64,000 bases of DNA from Ectobius pallidus (lineage: Eukaryota; Arthropoda; Insecta; Blattodea; Ectobiidae), in assembly GCA_964059195.1 (NCBI GenBank), contig CAXKWD010000010.1:1866001-1930000 (forward strand), written 5' to 3'. The notes under the pieces are model-generated. The model saw only the letters and a program-made list of their open reading frames with translations, was not told the DNA's origin and searched no databases. Below are positions 45,450 through 57,599 of this stretch, piece by piece; position 1 is the first letter of the stretch; each line of letters starts with the position of its first letter. The position numbers were made by a program, and so were the translations under genes.

Positions 45450-47100
45450 GAAATAATTCAGATTATGTAAGGACTTTATATACGAAAAATCTGACATATA
45501 GATGTAGAAAAATATTTGTAAATATTGCACAGTTAACAATCCTGCTTAGGAATGAATTCGCCCCGATTAGAAAGCGCCGCTTAGGAAAAAAAGAAGGCCT
45601 AAGATTCAAGTTCCTTGGTCCAGAAACTCAAACAGATAAGACGTCCTATTCTTTCCTACAAGGGAACATTAACATTAATCAAACAAACAAACAAAAAATG
45701 ATGGAGGTGTACCATATCTTTGCATACCACTTTACTTCCTGCATTGTAACTAATGCAATGCTTCTTGTGTAATAAACACCAATTGATAGTATAATTTAGT
45801 TAATAGTGTTAATTGATAATTAAACTAAATCTAAGGTATTGACTTAGTATGAAAGTAAGCCATCTGCTTTAATTTTACGCATGAGATATGTTGCCACATA
45901 TTAATCATATCATAACATAACAACAATGATCGTAATTTTAGCTTTCAACACAAACGTAAGACAGATTTGTATCTAGTTTGCCATGCCACAACAGATAGTT
46001 AACATCTCAATGTTATTTAAAACTAAAAAGTGTCAAGTTCTGTACCTGTATTAGCTAGAAAGTAACTGTTTTACATACTACCATTGCGAAAGAGTTATTC
46101 CATTGTGAGCTACTACTGTTTTTACTGTGAAGGCTGAGCCTTTAAGTACTTAAAGGTTGTAAAACACCCAGGGTTGGTATCTCCCTAATGGAGAACGCAT
46201 GTTGTTGTACCGGGAATTGTGAGTCAGTTGGAGAATTTGACGTTGTACAGGCATGTTCCCATGATACAACGGAATGGAGAACCGAACTTCTTGGTTCAAG
46301 CCCAATCTGAGACATTGAATTTTTTCAGTCTGTTTCAACCTTTCAAACGGTTTATAGTTTTATGTTTATCCGAGATAAAATACTATTTTAGGTATAGAAG
46401 TATTCTTGATCTACTGGGAATGCTTTATGAATAGATATGAAATTAAAATCTGAGTAATAGTACATCTTCTAATTTTTCTCTTTCTCTCACAAAACGAGCA
46501 ATATTTATAGAGTCTATTTTAACTGTATTTTACACATGTATTATAATTTCGTGTATATCAACTGATCTATTCAGTGTGTCTGATGTAGGCTAGTTTATAT
46601 TTGATTAATAAAACCAAACTTAGAGTGGAGTAAGAATATAAAAATGTGTATAATCGAGCATGTATTATTTCTTTTAAATTAATATTATCATAGTTCATCC
46701 TCACAGACACATAAAGTTTTTTTTTTCCATTTAAATGTTATGTTATGAAGTTAGCCTATAACATGTAAACAATTAAATACACTCGCTTGCCTGCACGGCT
46801 TTCTAATGTTCTGCTCACATGTGAAATAATTCTTACTAAACACCGATCCTATGTTTTGTCGAAAGTTATCTATTTCTGTAGGTATGTCGTGTAACAGCTT
46901 GGCTCAGTAATAACTTTCACTTTACTCCAGACATATAACTCTGTCGTACATGTATGTGGAAAAAAACCGAAATATTTGTGACACAGAGAAGCTTAGTTAT
47001 GAAACAAATACATAGGCCTATTAACTCCCTCCTTATGTTTTATTTATTTCCATATTGACGAACATTATACATGTAAGAAACAAAACCTTTTTTTAGTAGG
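45450..47100. other. Polinton interior, presumed first intron region, no gene
   Basis: AT-rich. It holds a tRNA-like SINE fragment at about 46195-46330. No capsid, ATPase or integrase motif seen in any frame. Confidence 0.5.
46195..46330 (+). repeat. degenerate tRNA-like SINE fragment inside the Polinton
   Basis: GTGAGTCAGTTGGAGAATTT (A-box-like) and TTGGTTCAAGCCCAATC (B-box-like) are about 75 bases apart. Weak. Confidence 0.35.
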
Positions 47101-47108
47101 CTACTTAC

Positions 47109-47152
47109 CGCATAAGCTGACGTGTTGAAGGTATGAAGGTTGTTGTTCAACT
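47109..47152 (-). other. putative leader exon 1 of the PolB transcript
   Basis: From the initiator at 47152 to a consensus donor (CTTATGCG/GTAAGTAG). The leader would be joined to the exon-like units nearer PolB. Confidence 0.55.
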
Positions 47153-47185
47153 GATTTCTCTTCATTCCCAGCTACTTTATATAAC
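47149..47185 (-). promoter_or_regulatory. core promoter: TATA box and TCAGT initiator
   Basis: On the minus strand TATATAAAG starts at 47183, and TCAGTT has its A at 47152, 31 bases downstream. This is the standard spacing of arthropod RNA polymerase II core promoters. It faces PolB, 5.2 kb away. Confidence 0.65.
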
Positions 47186-47189
47186 AGGT

Positions 47190-48839
47190 GCACGGGCTAA
47201 ACTGAAAACATACGTTAGCTTTATAAATTGTTTCGCTAGTTTGTTCTCAGGTCTGATACAAAACCACTTATAGTTTTATAAAAAAAACATTAATTCTAAA
47301 TCTGATTTCATATTTTAGATTCCGATTGAAAATTGAATAGATATACATTGATTAATCACCAAATTTTATCATCAATAAACAACTAGTTGCCAAAACACTA
47401 TGTAGGCTACGTAAAGTACATATGCGGGACAAACTTGAATGTTATGTTGCGAGAAAAGATCTCTAACGTGTATTTTCGAATGCTTTCAGAATAATTCGTA
47501 GTGATTCGAAGTCGAACTTCGATTAACAAGGCTAGGAAACAACCAAGACTCGTTCCTACGTCAAATTTGTTTCCGGAAATTTAATAAGGACCGCTATCAC
47601 AACTCTGGTTTCTTATCTATGTATGAAATACGTGTGCTCAATCCTAACAAAACGAAAACGTCGGATACCGGATTTATTCGAAGACAGTGATCAGTTAAAG
47701 AACGAAATATTGGATACGAAAATGTCGCATCGTCGACAGACAGTGCAATGAAATATGTTCATATGTATATTACGAAGAAAATTCGAAATACGGTAAACCT
47801 TACTTAGTCAAGACAGTGAATAGGTTAAAGTCGGATATGTCGAATACAGAAAATATATGTGTTGTTTTTAAAAAACATAAGGCGTTTGATTATCAACAGG
47901 ACAATTACAGCCGATGTGTGGTGAAACGTATTCCTATGTGTAGTTATACACCGTGATACTCGTAATAAAACATAAGTTTCTATTGCGAAATTCTTTCGTG
48001 ATCAAAGTAATTCATGCACTGGAATGTATTGTTTATGACTATATTTGAATATCACTATACTAATTCATAAAAAAGAAAGATTTTTTTATATACATTTAGC
48101 AGTACAAATATATCTTATCATTACAATACTTTGTAGAGAATAAGATCTACAACAATAATTCTGGCCTTTATCTAACCATTTGTAAGAAAATACGGCTTCC
48201 ACTGCCTACTAATGTTCAGTAGAGCTAAGCAATTAAAAGGTCAATATTAAACTAATGAAACGAGAGGATCTAATGATACAAATGAAAAAGCAAAGCTATG
48301 ATACTGAACAAAAACGACTAGGGATAAAAGATAATAATGCGTTCAATAAAATACATAATATAACTTACAATTATAATATATTAATATAAAATAATTTTCT
48401 GCGTGAAAAGTAGAACTAATATAATAAATATAAGTTATAAGCAATAAAAATTATGAGCACAGTTAATTGGTGGTATAGAAAGAAATGTATCAGTGGTTTT
48501 AAAACTTGAATTCTATTTGTCGGAGGCACAGAAAGTTGTGTGAGTATTTTAAAGTGGGGTGTCTGTGGTATCTGAATACAATTTAAATATTAAGAACAGC
48601 TGTTATCGAAAATAAATGAAATAATGTGAATATAGGAACAGTTATTTAATATGATAAAATAAATAAAAGCATTAAAAACTATTATCGGAACAGTATTTCT
48701 TCACAGTTATGTCATAGTCCTGAGACAATGTTTTTGTTGTTGATAATGTTCTATGCAGGTCTGGACACGATTCAGTGCCTTGTCTTTAAGATACCGGACG
48801 TACGTTGTTATTCCGTTATCAAGGTTCTTAAAATATATT
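47190..48839. other. Polinton interior upstream of the promoter, no gene
   Basis: AT-rich. It includes the third diverged copy of the leader-region repeat (about 47930-48235). No family motif found in any frame. Confidence 0.5.
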
Positions 48840-50700
48840 GTAAACAAACAGCATGACATCTTTCCCTAAGGTGAAAACAGGGATCCTCTCGTTTAACCTA
48901 TGCACTATCCGTTGCATTCTTAAAGACACCCTGGGAATATCATCTTTCAGGTACTCAAGCAATGCCTATGACAAACCTACAAATAGTTAAACTGTCACGT
49001 GAAGGACACATAATCCTCGTACAGTTCGAGCTTTGGTAGTATCCAGTAAAAATTTTTTTTACATAAGAAGGTGAGGTTGAAATCATTATATATCATACCC
49101 AGATAGATCGTTGCAAAAATACACAAGGTTGTCCCGGGCCCTGGGTAGGACGAGGTAAAATTTCATAATACAAGAAGACACCGTAATTTTGTCACGAGCC
49201 ATTCAGGGTTGTGGAAGCTATGTGAGTGTAGTGTTATAATGGCATAAGAAGTCTAAACCGTCTATAGGTTTTGTCGCAAGCCATGGGTGGGTCGTGATAA
49301 AAAAATAAATACAAAAAAGCTGAAAGATGTTGTCGCGAGCCATCCGCGGGTTGCGGGGAGAGTACAGCAATATCATAGCGTAAGAAGACAAAACTATCCC
49401 TAAAGTTGGAACATTCCCCCTTTTTGGTCGTGAGCCATCCAGGGGTTGCGGAGGGAGTAGAACATTTACGTGCGCCTTTTCAGGTTTTTAATTTTGTTGA
49501 ACCTTGTGTATGCGTCGTCTAGTTTGTAATCAACTAGTAAACAAAATCTTACGTCAACAAACCCTTGTGTAAAAATACTTCTCCAAACATTCCTGTGCTC
49601 AACTTTTTCTTTTCCTAACATTCCCATGGTATATGGCTTAAGGGCACATTTCCAAAACATTCTTGTCTATAATACGTTACAGCATTAGGAAAAAAAAACC
49701 CTTTGCGTAAGAACGGATATCCAGACGACTCTTTCCAAACAGCTTTAGGTTAAAAACCTTTGCATATGATCACATATCCTGGACATAAGGACGTAACTTC
49801 ATGGGTGCATATCCTAAAAAAAAAGCGTAATAACATTAGGTTAAAGTCTTTGCGTAAGAATGCTTATCTAGAAGGAGGTCATGCTAATAATATATACATG
49901 ATTGAAGTAACGACTGTTTATCATTGGAATATTTGAAAACGCTGGCGCCATCTAGCGAACAGCTTGGTACATACCCGACACCTGGTAAACAACATGGGAA
50001 ACACAAGATTGAATAAGCATGACGTTACCGAGAAACCTAACTTTCTTATGAGACAACCCTTGCAGGTGAAATAACAAATCTCGCTGTGGCCACGCGGTTT
50101 AAAACGAATGGTCGGTAATCATAACTTGAGTGGTTCGAATCCATCTCTATGACAAGATTTTATTAAATAAATATAAAATGAACATGCATAAGAAAGCTAT
50201 ATGCTGATGACGTCATATGGAAGTCCTGGGATAGTGTCCCTACAGCTGTCAAAAGGTCATAATATAACGTTGGGAGGATCAATTAAAGCCCTTGCGTAAG
50301 AGTGGGTGTCCAGACGTCCATGGCATAAGGGCGTAACAAATTGGTAAAAGCCTTGCATAAGAGGCGGTATCCAGATGTCCTTGGCATAAGGGCGTAACAA
50401 AATTGGTAAAAAGCCTTGCGTAAGAGTGCATATTCAGACGTCTTGGCATAAGGGCATAACAACATTGCTAAAAAGCCATGCTTAAGAGTGCGTTTCCAGG
50501 CCTCGATGGCAAAAGGGCTTAACAACATTGGTAAAAAGCCTTGCGTAAGAGTGCGTTAGCAGGCGTCGTTGGCAAAAGGACATAACTGCAGGCTCGTACG
50601 TACGCAAGATGTCTCTGATCAAATGGTGTCGCGAGCCATCCGTGGCCCTTGGGTTGCGGACCACAGGTTGGCCACTACCTATACAGCCCCCCATACTACT
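48840..50700 (-). repeat. right terminal inverted repeat of the Polinton
   Basis: Inverse partner of the left TIR. The nearly identical outer part spans about 49157-50700 and the diverged inner part about 48840-49156. Confidence 0.9.
50072..50145 (+). other. tRNA-like block in the right Polinton TIR
   Basis: Inverse copy of the block at 35808-35880; identical key motifs (TGGCCACGCGG, GGTTCGAATCC). Confidence 0.5.
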
Positions 50701-50706
50701 TATGTG
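50701..50706. other. right target site duplication TATGTG of the Polinton
   Basis: Matches 35244-35249 exactly and directly abuts the inverted terminus CCATACTACT. Confidence 0.93.
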
Positions 50707-52981
50707 GTCTGAATGTAAGCCTTTTATCTAAGATAACTCCAAGATATTTTGTTGTAGTTTTGAGTGGTATCTGTTGGTTTTGAACAGTGAGAGATTGGGT
50801 TATGTGAGGGAACCTCTTTGTAAACACAACCAATTGGGACTTTTCACCATTCACTTTCAGTCGCCATCTGGTAGACCACTGCGTAAAATTATCTAAAGCG
50901 GACTGTAGCTGTTTACATGCAGTGTATATGTCCTTATTCCTTGTGTACAATACTGTATCGTCCGCATATAATCCATGTAAGCATGCAGGATGGGTAGGCA
51001 AATCTTGAACATATATACAATAAAGAGTTGGGGCTAAAACAGAACCCTGTGGTACACCAGCTTCAGCAATTTGCACAGTGGAATGATGCCTATTATGTAC
51101 ATCCTTGAATCTTCTGTTTTGTAAGTAACTTGCTATTAGTTTAATGTAGGTGGTAGGAATTTTAAGTTTGAATAGTTTAAAGATGAGCCCCTCATGCCAG
51201 ACAGTGTCAAATGCTTGTTGGATGTCTAAGAAAGTTGCAACTGTATGTTCCTTTAAACGAAATCCTTCTTCAATAAATGATGTCAGTCGGTATAGAGCAT
51301 CTCTAGTACCATGATGTTTTTTAAAACCGAACTGTTCATTTTGTACCCTTTCAGGTAGATGAAGAATTGGGAGAAGCCTTTGAAGAATAAGACGCTCTAA
51401 AATTTTACCCAAAAAGTCAAGAAGGCTGATTGGTCTATAACTAGACGGAAGAACTGGGTCCTTGCCTGGTTTAGCAATCACAACAATGTTAGCATTTTTC
51501 CATGCTGTTGGAAAATAAGCGAAGCGGCCACATGCATTATAGATTTTTGTCAAGTGAGTTATTCCTCCCTTTGGAAAACGTTTAAGAGCCATTGGTGTAA
51601 TGCCATCTGGTCCAGGAGCTTTATTCATTGATAGATTTTGTATTGCTTGTTTAACCTCAATAGGCCGAATAGGAGGAAAGATTTCAGACAACGGGTGACA
51701 AAGTAGTTTATTAACTTGTCTTTTAATTTCTACCGTAAAATCTTCATCGCAAGGATGAAGCTGAGGTTTGAACCTTTCACAGAGAGAATTTGCTAGAATT
51801 TGTGTTTTCATCTGTGGATCGTAGACATTGTCACCATTGTTATCTTGAATTGGTGTATTTTTAGTCTGGGGAGATTTACCCATAACACGCTTAGTGAAGC
51901 TCCAGAAGTCTTTACCACACGGTTTTAAGCTTTCAACTTTTTCAGCGAAATTATCCATTGAAGCGCGTTTATGAATTCTCCTAATAGCTCTTTGGTAACG
52001 ATAAAATGCTCTTTTGTATGAAGGGTCACCAGAAATCTGCCAATGTTTCCTTGCTCGTGTTTTGGCTCTTAGAAGGAATTTTAGTTCTAGATTTTCATTT
52101 TCCTCCGCAGTGATTGAAGATAAAGTTGTTACCTCTTCCAGCGTTGTTTGTACAGTGTCAGTCAAGAGCTTTACTGCAGTGTCTATATCACTATTGTTAG
52201 ATATAAGTGGGTTTCCAGGAACACTAGAGTGTATTATTTTGCTATATTCATTCCAGTTGATTGATCTGTTAATCTTTCTGGATTTTGAGTAATTTGTGAC
52301 ACGACCCTTGAAGGACAAAAGAACTGGAACGTGGTCAGAATCAAGGGCTGTTAGACAGAGCTGTTGGTTTGGTACACAGGCAGTTTTATATAGACAAATG
52401 TCCAGAACATCAGGTTGATGGGCTGGCGCCCAAGGAAATCTTGTAGGTTCAAGCGGTCCAATAATTGCATAGTGAAACTTGTGTGAGTGGTCTAATAAAA
52501 ATTCTCCCTTTTTTGTATTAATGCGTGAATTCCACGCCCTATGCTTAGCGTTTAGATCACCACAAATTATAAAATTTCTATGGACATTAACAATAGCATT
52601 CAAATCGTTTTCGTCCATATGATTATAAGGTGGGTAATACACAGATGAAATTAATATTTCACTTCCATCGAAATTAATATATACAGCACTTGCTTCAAGC
52701 ATGTTGAATTGAGGTAAGTTTGCAAGACGATGTGGAATTGATGTTTTTATTAATATAGCTGTTCCACCTCCATTTCTATTTTGTCGATCTGTACGGTAAA
52801 TAGTATAGTTTCTTAAGCGAAACTTAGTAGATGGCTTTAAGTGAGTTTCGCTGATACAAGCTACATCTATATCATAATTTGTTAATAGTTGTTGCAATTC
52901 ATACACTTGGTTTATGATTCCATTAGCATTGAAGTTCAATATAGTAAGATCTTTCTTCAAGCAAGGAGAACTACTGGCCAT
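50701..52981 (-). pseudogene. Jockey ORF2, 5' part: endonuclease and reverse transcriptase (interrupted by the Polinton)
   Basis: The ATG at 52981 overlaps the ORF1 stop by 11 bases (ATGGCCAGTAG), a typical ORF1/ORF2 arrangement. Residues 10-230 form an APE-type endonuclease: LNFNANGI, ISETHL, YYPPY, GDLNAKHRAW and a final SDHVPV. Residues about 470-760 form the RT: YRPISLLDFLGKILERL, FLDIQQAFDTVW (motif A), GVPQGSVLAPTLY (motif B), YADDTVLY (motif C, about 674) and KYLGVILD. The catalytic residues are intact. Reading enters the Polinton after LTFRPH and stops within six bases. With the downstream part the protein would have about 880 residues, normal for Jockey. Confidence 0.92.
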
Positions 52982-53879
52982 TTTGTGTGGGGTCAGTATC
53001 TGTTAAAAGGGCAATGCCTTCAAAAATGTTGATTATTTTTGTCAGAGGGTCCTTTGCCGACTTAATTTTATGTATTGTAGTACGAATAGTTTGTATTACA
53101 TTTGTAATATTGAATCCTCTTAACAAATTGATTATATCTTTGATAGAATCTGTTAACGATTCTGTGGTCTCCACATTACGAAGAAGTGAAGCGTTTCTTG
53201 TTACAGGGAGTGAAGGAAAGTCACTCTCTTTCCAAATCGGGGTTTGTCTACTAGCTTGAACCCGTTCTTGAACCTTATTTCTTAGCTTTTCTTGCAGCAC
53301 TGACCTTTGTTTCATTTGAAATGGGCACTGTCCATAACTAGCGGTATGATTCCCGCCACAATTAACACATTTTGGTTCATGATTGAACCCTTTTACTGGG
53401 CAGTCATTAAAGATGTGATCATTGCCACATTTTACACACCGAGTAGGCAAGTTGCATCTACGCGATGTATGATTGAAACCTTGGCACTTATGACACTGTA
53501 CTACATGCGGTTTAGGTCTGTAAGATTCTACTTTTATTATATGATTATTAATGTCTTGTATTTGATAGATTGACTGTGAATGTTCATTGTTAGGGAGTGT
53601 GACGACCCATATTGGTATAGGGCGTCTGACAACATTTCCCTCCTGTAGCTTGGAGGGTACGGTCATCTGTCGAACGTGTTCCACGTTGAAATTGAGTTTT
53701 ACCAGTTCGTCTTTTAGCACACTGGATTCAACAAAAACTGGGAGTCCTTTAACTACAATCTGCAAAAGCTTGTTTTCGCGAGGCTCGTGAGAATAGAATA
53801 GAACTTTTTCCTTCTGTAGTGCATTATATAGATTGGTAAAGCAAACGACTCTCAGCGTCCAACTGTTAGTAGTTCTCAT
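52971..53879 (-). CDS. Jockey ORF1 (gag-like nucleic-acid-binding protein), probably N-terminally truncated
   Basis: 302 codons from the ATG at 53879. It begins already inside the conserved region (LLQIVVKGLPVF, residues about 38-50), followed by a PRE_C2HC-like segment and three zinc knuckles: CHKCQGFNHTSRRC, CVKCGNDHIFNDC and CVNCGGNHTASYGQC (about 150-205). The C-terminus is a coiled, basic tail. Jockey ORF1 proteins are usually longer at the N-terminus, so the insertion may be 5'-truncated or the true start may lie upstream. It forms the RNA-binding particle that carries the retrotransposon RNA. The frame is free of stops, consistent with a young copy. Confidence 0.85.
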   Translation of the reverse strand: MRTTNSWTLRVVCFTNLYNALQKEKVLFYSHEPRENKLLQIVVKGLPVFVESSVLKDELVKLNFNVEHVRQMTVPSKLQEGNVVRRPIPIWVVTLPNNEHSQSIYQIQDINNHIIKVESYRPKPHVVQCHKCQGFNHTSRRCNLPTRCVKCGNDHIFNDCPVKGFNHEPKCVNCGGNHTASYGQCPFQMKQRSVLQEKLRNKVQERVQASRQTPIWKESDFPSLPVTRNASLLRNVETTESLTDSIKDIINLLRGFNITNVIQTIRTTIHKIKSAKDPLTKIINIFEGIALLTDTDPTQNGQ

Positions 53880-53930
53880 ATTTTCTGATAGATGACAGGC
53901 GAGAAGGCAAGCAGACCGTAGGGCTTCTTT

Positions 53931-56900
53931 TGATATTTAACCTCAAACAACGTACGCTAAAGCCCACGAAATGAATTCAATTTAGTGTAATTTTTAACAT
54001 TAATACGAACAGAATTGATCTTACTTGAAATGCAGGTTGTTTATTGTGGAGTTTGAGTTGTTGCTTTGAAAGCTTGAATATTGTTCCGTATGCGATATTA
54101 ATAGATAGTTGGACACCAGTATTATAATTAACTTCTGTACTCTAATGTATATCATGATAGTGTTATGTCACAAATAATAGGCGTATTATGGTATGGTAGA
54201 ACAAGAGTCAGAATACGGATTTTTTCCCAGTAAAGCATGGCTAATGTTTAGAGACAATTTTTTCCTGGTAAAAGTACTCGCTTGGGACATATTTGGTATT
54301 TGAATTTTTTTTAAATTCTTCCGAAGGAATAAGCTGTTAAATATGCACAGTTTTTACTATTTGAACCCTTTATATGATATAATTGAAGAAAGTAATTATA
54401 TGCTAAAATTCATTTCACATATGACCGTGACAGAAAATATACGTCATTGCCGTGAAAACTGAGCGCCACGTACTTTAGCGGCGCCGGCGTACCGAAAGTA
54501 GAAACTGAAGGCTTTCACACCAAAAAAGCTGTGATACGCCATGCTAACCAATAACAAGTTAAGTAGTGCTATGACACGAAATTGATGCTATGCTAAGCCC
54601 GACCTGGCCGCTGCTCGAGTATATACTACAAAACGCGCTTCGCTCGTAGGGGGCTCTGCCCCCAAGCCACCACTGACGTTCTCGGGATAGGTTTTCTTTT
54701 ATGAATTGATACCGTATCGAAGATAAAGTGAATGTATTAGACTGCCTTGTATCTTATTACCATTAGCCTTAATAAACCTAAAGGTGCGGGAAGAGTTCAG
54801 GATTTTCGTGGTAAAAAAAATGTACCGTATATAAAAATTGGAACTACAGTCGGTTACAAGTTAACGGTAGCTCATCTAGAAGTGGGTATACAATGTCAGT
54901 ACCGTGGGTGAGTCAGGTGAAAGAATGATATTGTCCATGCTCAGGGTAGAGAAAGTCATGCATCACACCCGATATTTATTTACGTAGATTTCTCTACGCC
55001 ATTATTGATTTACGGAAATTATTTATATCGTTAGAATGTCTAATTATTTGTCAAAGCCCAGTGTATTGCAACTCCCAAAGCTTTATGTGAACACAGCAAA
55101 CAATATTGTTGTCATGAGCTCTGAGCAGAGATTTTAAAGCTGCGTCCACAATTCTGAAGGGTTATTTTGGGGGTAAAAATAATAAATAGAACTTTTTGGA
55201 ATTTTTCTATCGGTTATATGCTGAAAGCTATAAGTGTGCCAAATTTCAAGTTTCTAGCTCATCTGGAAGTGGGTAAACATTAAAGTCAGTGAGTGAGTGA
55301 GTCAGTTAGCCATGTGGCTGTACTGTTTGAAGTAATCTGTAAACAGATTATTGTCTAAATGAATATTTAAATCCAAGCTAGGCCTACCTTTTTAAACATG
55401 CAATTCTAGATGGTTACTACTTACAAAATCCTATTATTTTACAATTCAGGAAGATCCAATAAACTATGAACCGGCTGCCTGGTGTTTTCCGGTTCGCGTT
55501 GGCGGCGTGCGTTGCCATCTGCGGCTATTATAGAGTGGCCCTTATGCAACCATACAGCAATTCCTTAACATTGTTTAAAGGCTTTACTTACCAGTATTAT
55601 GACAGAAGGTGCTGAAACAGGCCATCGTCGTTGTCCATACATTTTTCACACCTCTTTAAGAAACCAGTCAACCACCAGCTAATTAACTAACCAATAAAAT
55701 ATTATAATCAACTGTCTCTTTTACCAACATCGACAGAATTAGGTTTGAGCTCTTCTGAAATTGACTACATAACATTGCCTAGAGAAAATTATGTAACTTT
55801 GAGCCATTCATTTTTATTATGTGGAGCAAAAATAAATTAAGTTGTTTAATAACTAAACATTAAGCTACTAAGAGGAACCTGAATATATCTTCGGATATAG
55901 CTTAAGACACAGACATGGAGCTGAGACTGCATTAAATATTGAGTTTAGTCCTTTGTCGGTTGCGTCTTCAAGATACTGCATATGAATGTTAAATTTTCTT
56001 TAATTAAGGCTAAAGAGAATTGCATTAAGCCAGACCAATGGATTCCTCTCCACCACCTTCACTTAAGTTTTCAATTATCGCGGAGTTGGAAAATCCTCTT
56101 AACTGTTGCGGTGACAGAATATTCCACAGATTCTCGTTTCTACTTTTCACAGCTACTCTCTCTGGTTTACTCAACTTTTTAAATTAGTTGGCTTAATTAG
56201 ATCGAGGTTCCGTTTGTTTATACAAAATTGAACTATTATACTTCTTTCTATGCATATGAATTGAATAGTAACTTTCAAAAATAATTCTGTGAGTAATTTT
56301 AATTGCAATGAAAGAATGTAGGTCCAACAAAAGGGGGGGTCTGCAAACGGACTTTCAGTAGACTTTCAATGACCTGTGTAAATTTACCTTAATATTATCA
56401 ACACTGAATAGTATCCATATCCAGGAAATTAAGATCATAATTATATACTCCAAAGAGATTTAAGAAATGCCCATTTTTCTCTCTTTCAGAATCATATACA
56501 TTATAGTCATCACAGGACTAATGCGAAAAAAACTTTAATAATAAAAAAAGAGCAGACTACTGAGAACAATATTAATCAAGAAATTCAAAGAACCTTAGAC
56601 ATATTTATGCTTAAATGTTATTTGTGTAACGAAATTTAGGTAGTTTTAAAACCTTATCATAAATTTACAATATAAGTACTAGGAATGACCTTAAACTGGC
56701 CTCTGACGATGCTGATTTGGTTTGACAAAATGCTTTCACAATGGCGTTGTTTTAGTTGCAGTAGGCTATATTTCTTGTAGCAGCCAGGACTCTTTCTATT
56801 TCTTCGTTAAAAGCAAAATTATAACACTGTAATTGGCTCGCTCAAAAGGCCATATTAGTCTATTGAAGATATTTTTCATCATGTAACTTCGTAGGTATTC

Positions 56901-57400
56901 ATTTTAAATGTTTTAACTGTTGCCGATTTTCTGACAAAAATACTGAAAAACACACTTTGCTCTTGGTCTATAGTAATAATAATAACAATAATTATTATTA
57001 TCAATCCAATTATACATCAGTCCAATATATATTTCATTTCTGCTACAAGTGTGTGACAAAGAGATAAATCAGGAGTTGAATACAAACCACTCAGTCATGA
57101 CTCAGTGCGAATCATGACTCAATTTTCAAATTAATTAACTAGGCGAATGAAAAATGAAAAGTAACTCTGAAGCAACACTCATAACATTTCCGTTTATTAC
57201 ATTTGTAGCTTACATGCATATTTTATTATTAATTATATTAATATTGCATTTACATTGTTATTAAGAAGAATATCTGTCTAAGTTCGTGGGACATTCCATT
57301 GGACCTTCAAAGTGAAAGCCTACATAGGAAAATTGTGTATATCGTTAAAGTGTCAAAAGATTCGGGGGGAAATTTTATCCTGAAATATTCTTATATAACA
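53931..57400. other. long AT-rich stretch, no gene
   Basis: At about 54840-54920 and 55180-55310 two related sequences share GCTCATCTGGAAGTGGGTA-type text and end GTGAGTGAGTCAG, a dispersed repeat of unknown type. At 54640-54660 there is a GGGGGCTCTGCCCCC hairpin. A 66-codon frame at 55982-56182 is not recognised. Confidence 0.5.
54840..55310 (+). repeat. pair of related dispersed repeats (TAGCTCATCT-GAAGTGGGTA)
   Basis: Copies at about 54840-54920 and 55180-55310 share an order of AATTTTT..., TAGCTCATCTGGAAGTGGGT, A-ACA-T-AAGTCAGT and GTGAGTGAGTCAG. Borders not resolved. Confidence 0.5.
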
Positions 57401-57599
57401 TTCAACTGAAACAATATTCTGTCGTATCATGGTACTTAAATCTTATGTAGGATGTACAGAACCAGATCACCAACCATTAACATTTATATTATATACTTCT
57501 TTCATGTTAAAATTGTTGCTTTTGTATTAGTTTCATTTATTTTTATTTTACTTTTCTTCTTTTTCTACCTATTATTATTAATTTCTCTCTAATTTGTTC

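Larger units (their letters stand above)
35250..50700 (-). mobile_element. Polinton/Maverick element, 15,451 bp, polymerase-only
   Basis: It is flanked by perfect 6-bp TATGTG duplications (35244-35249 and 50701-50706). The termini are AGTAGTAGTATGGGGGG on the left and, inverted, AGTAGTATGGGGGG on the right. TIRs are 1.5 kb nearly identical plus 0.35 kb diverged. It encodes a protein-primed PolB on the minus strand. A 6-bp duplication, AG-starting termini with 1-3-base tandem repeats, long TIRs and PolB are together diagnostic of Polintons. I find no retroviral-type integrase, packaging ATPase, Ulp1-like protease or capsid gene; the rest is AT-rich and non-coding by eye. Confidence 0.93.
34679..53930 (-). 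mobile_element. Jockey-type non-LTR retrotransposon, split by a Polinton
   Basis: Minus-strand order ORF1, ORF2, short 3' UTR and a 30-base poly(A) (T run at 34679-34708). The stretch 35250-50706 (Polinton plus one target copy) is foreign. The 5' boundary near 53.9 kb is approximate: I saw no target duplication, and ORF1 looks N-terminally short, so a 5' truncation is likely. Both ORFs are otherwise open. Confidence 0.88.
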
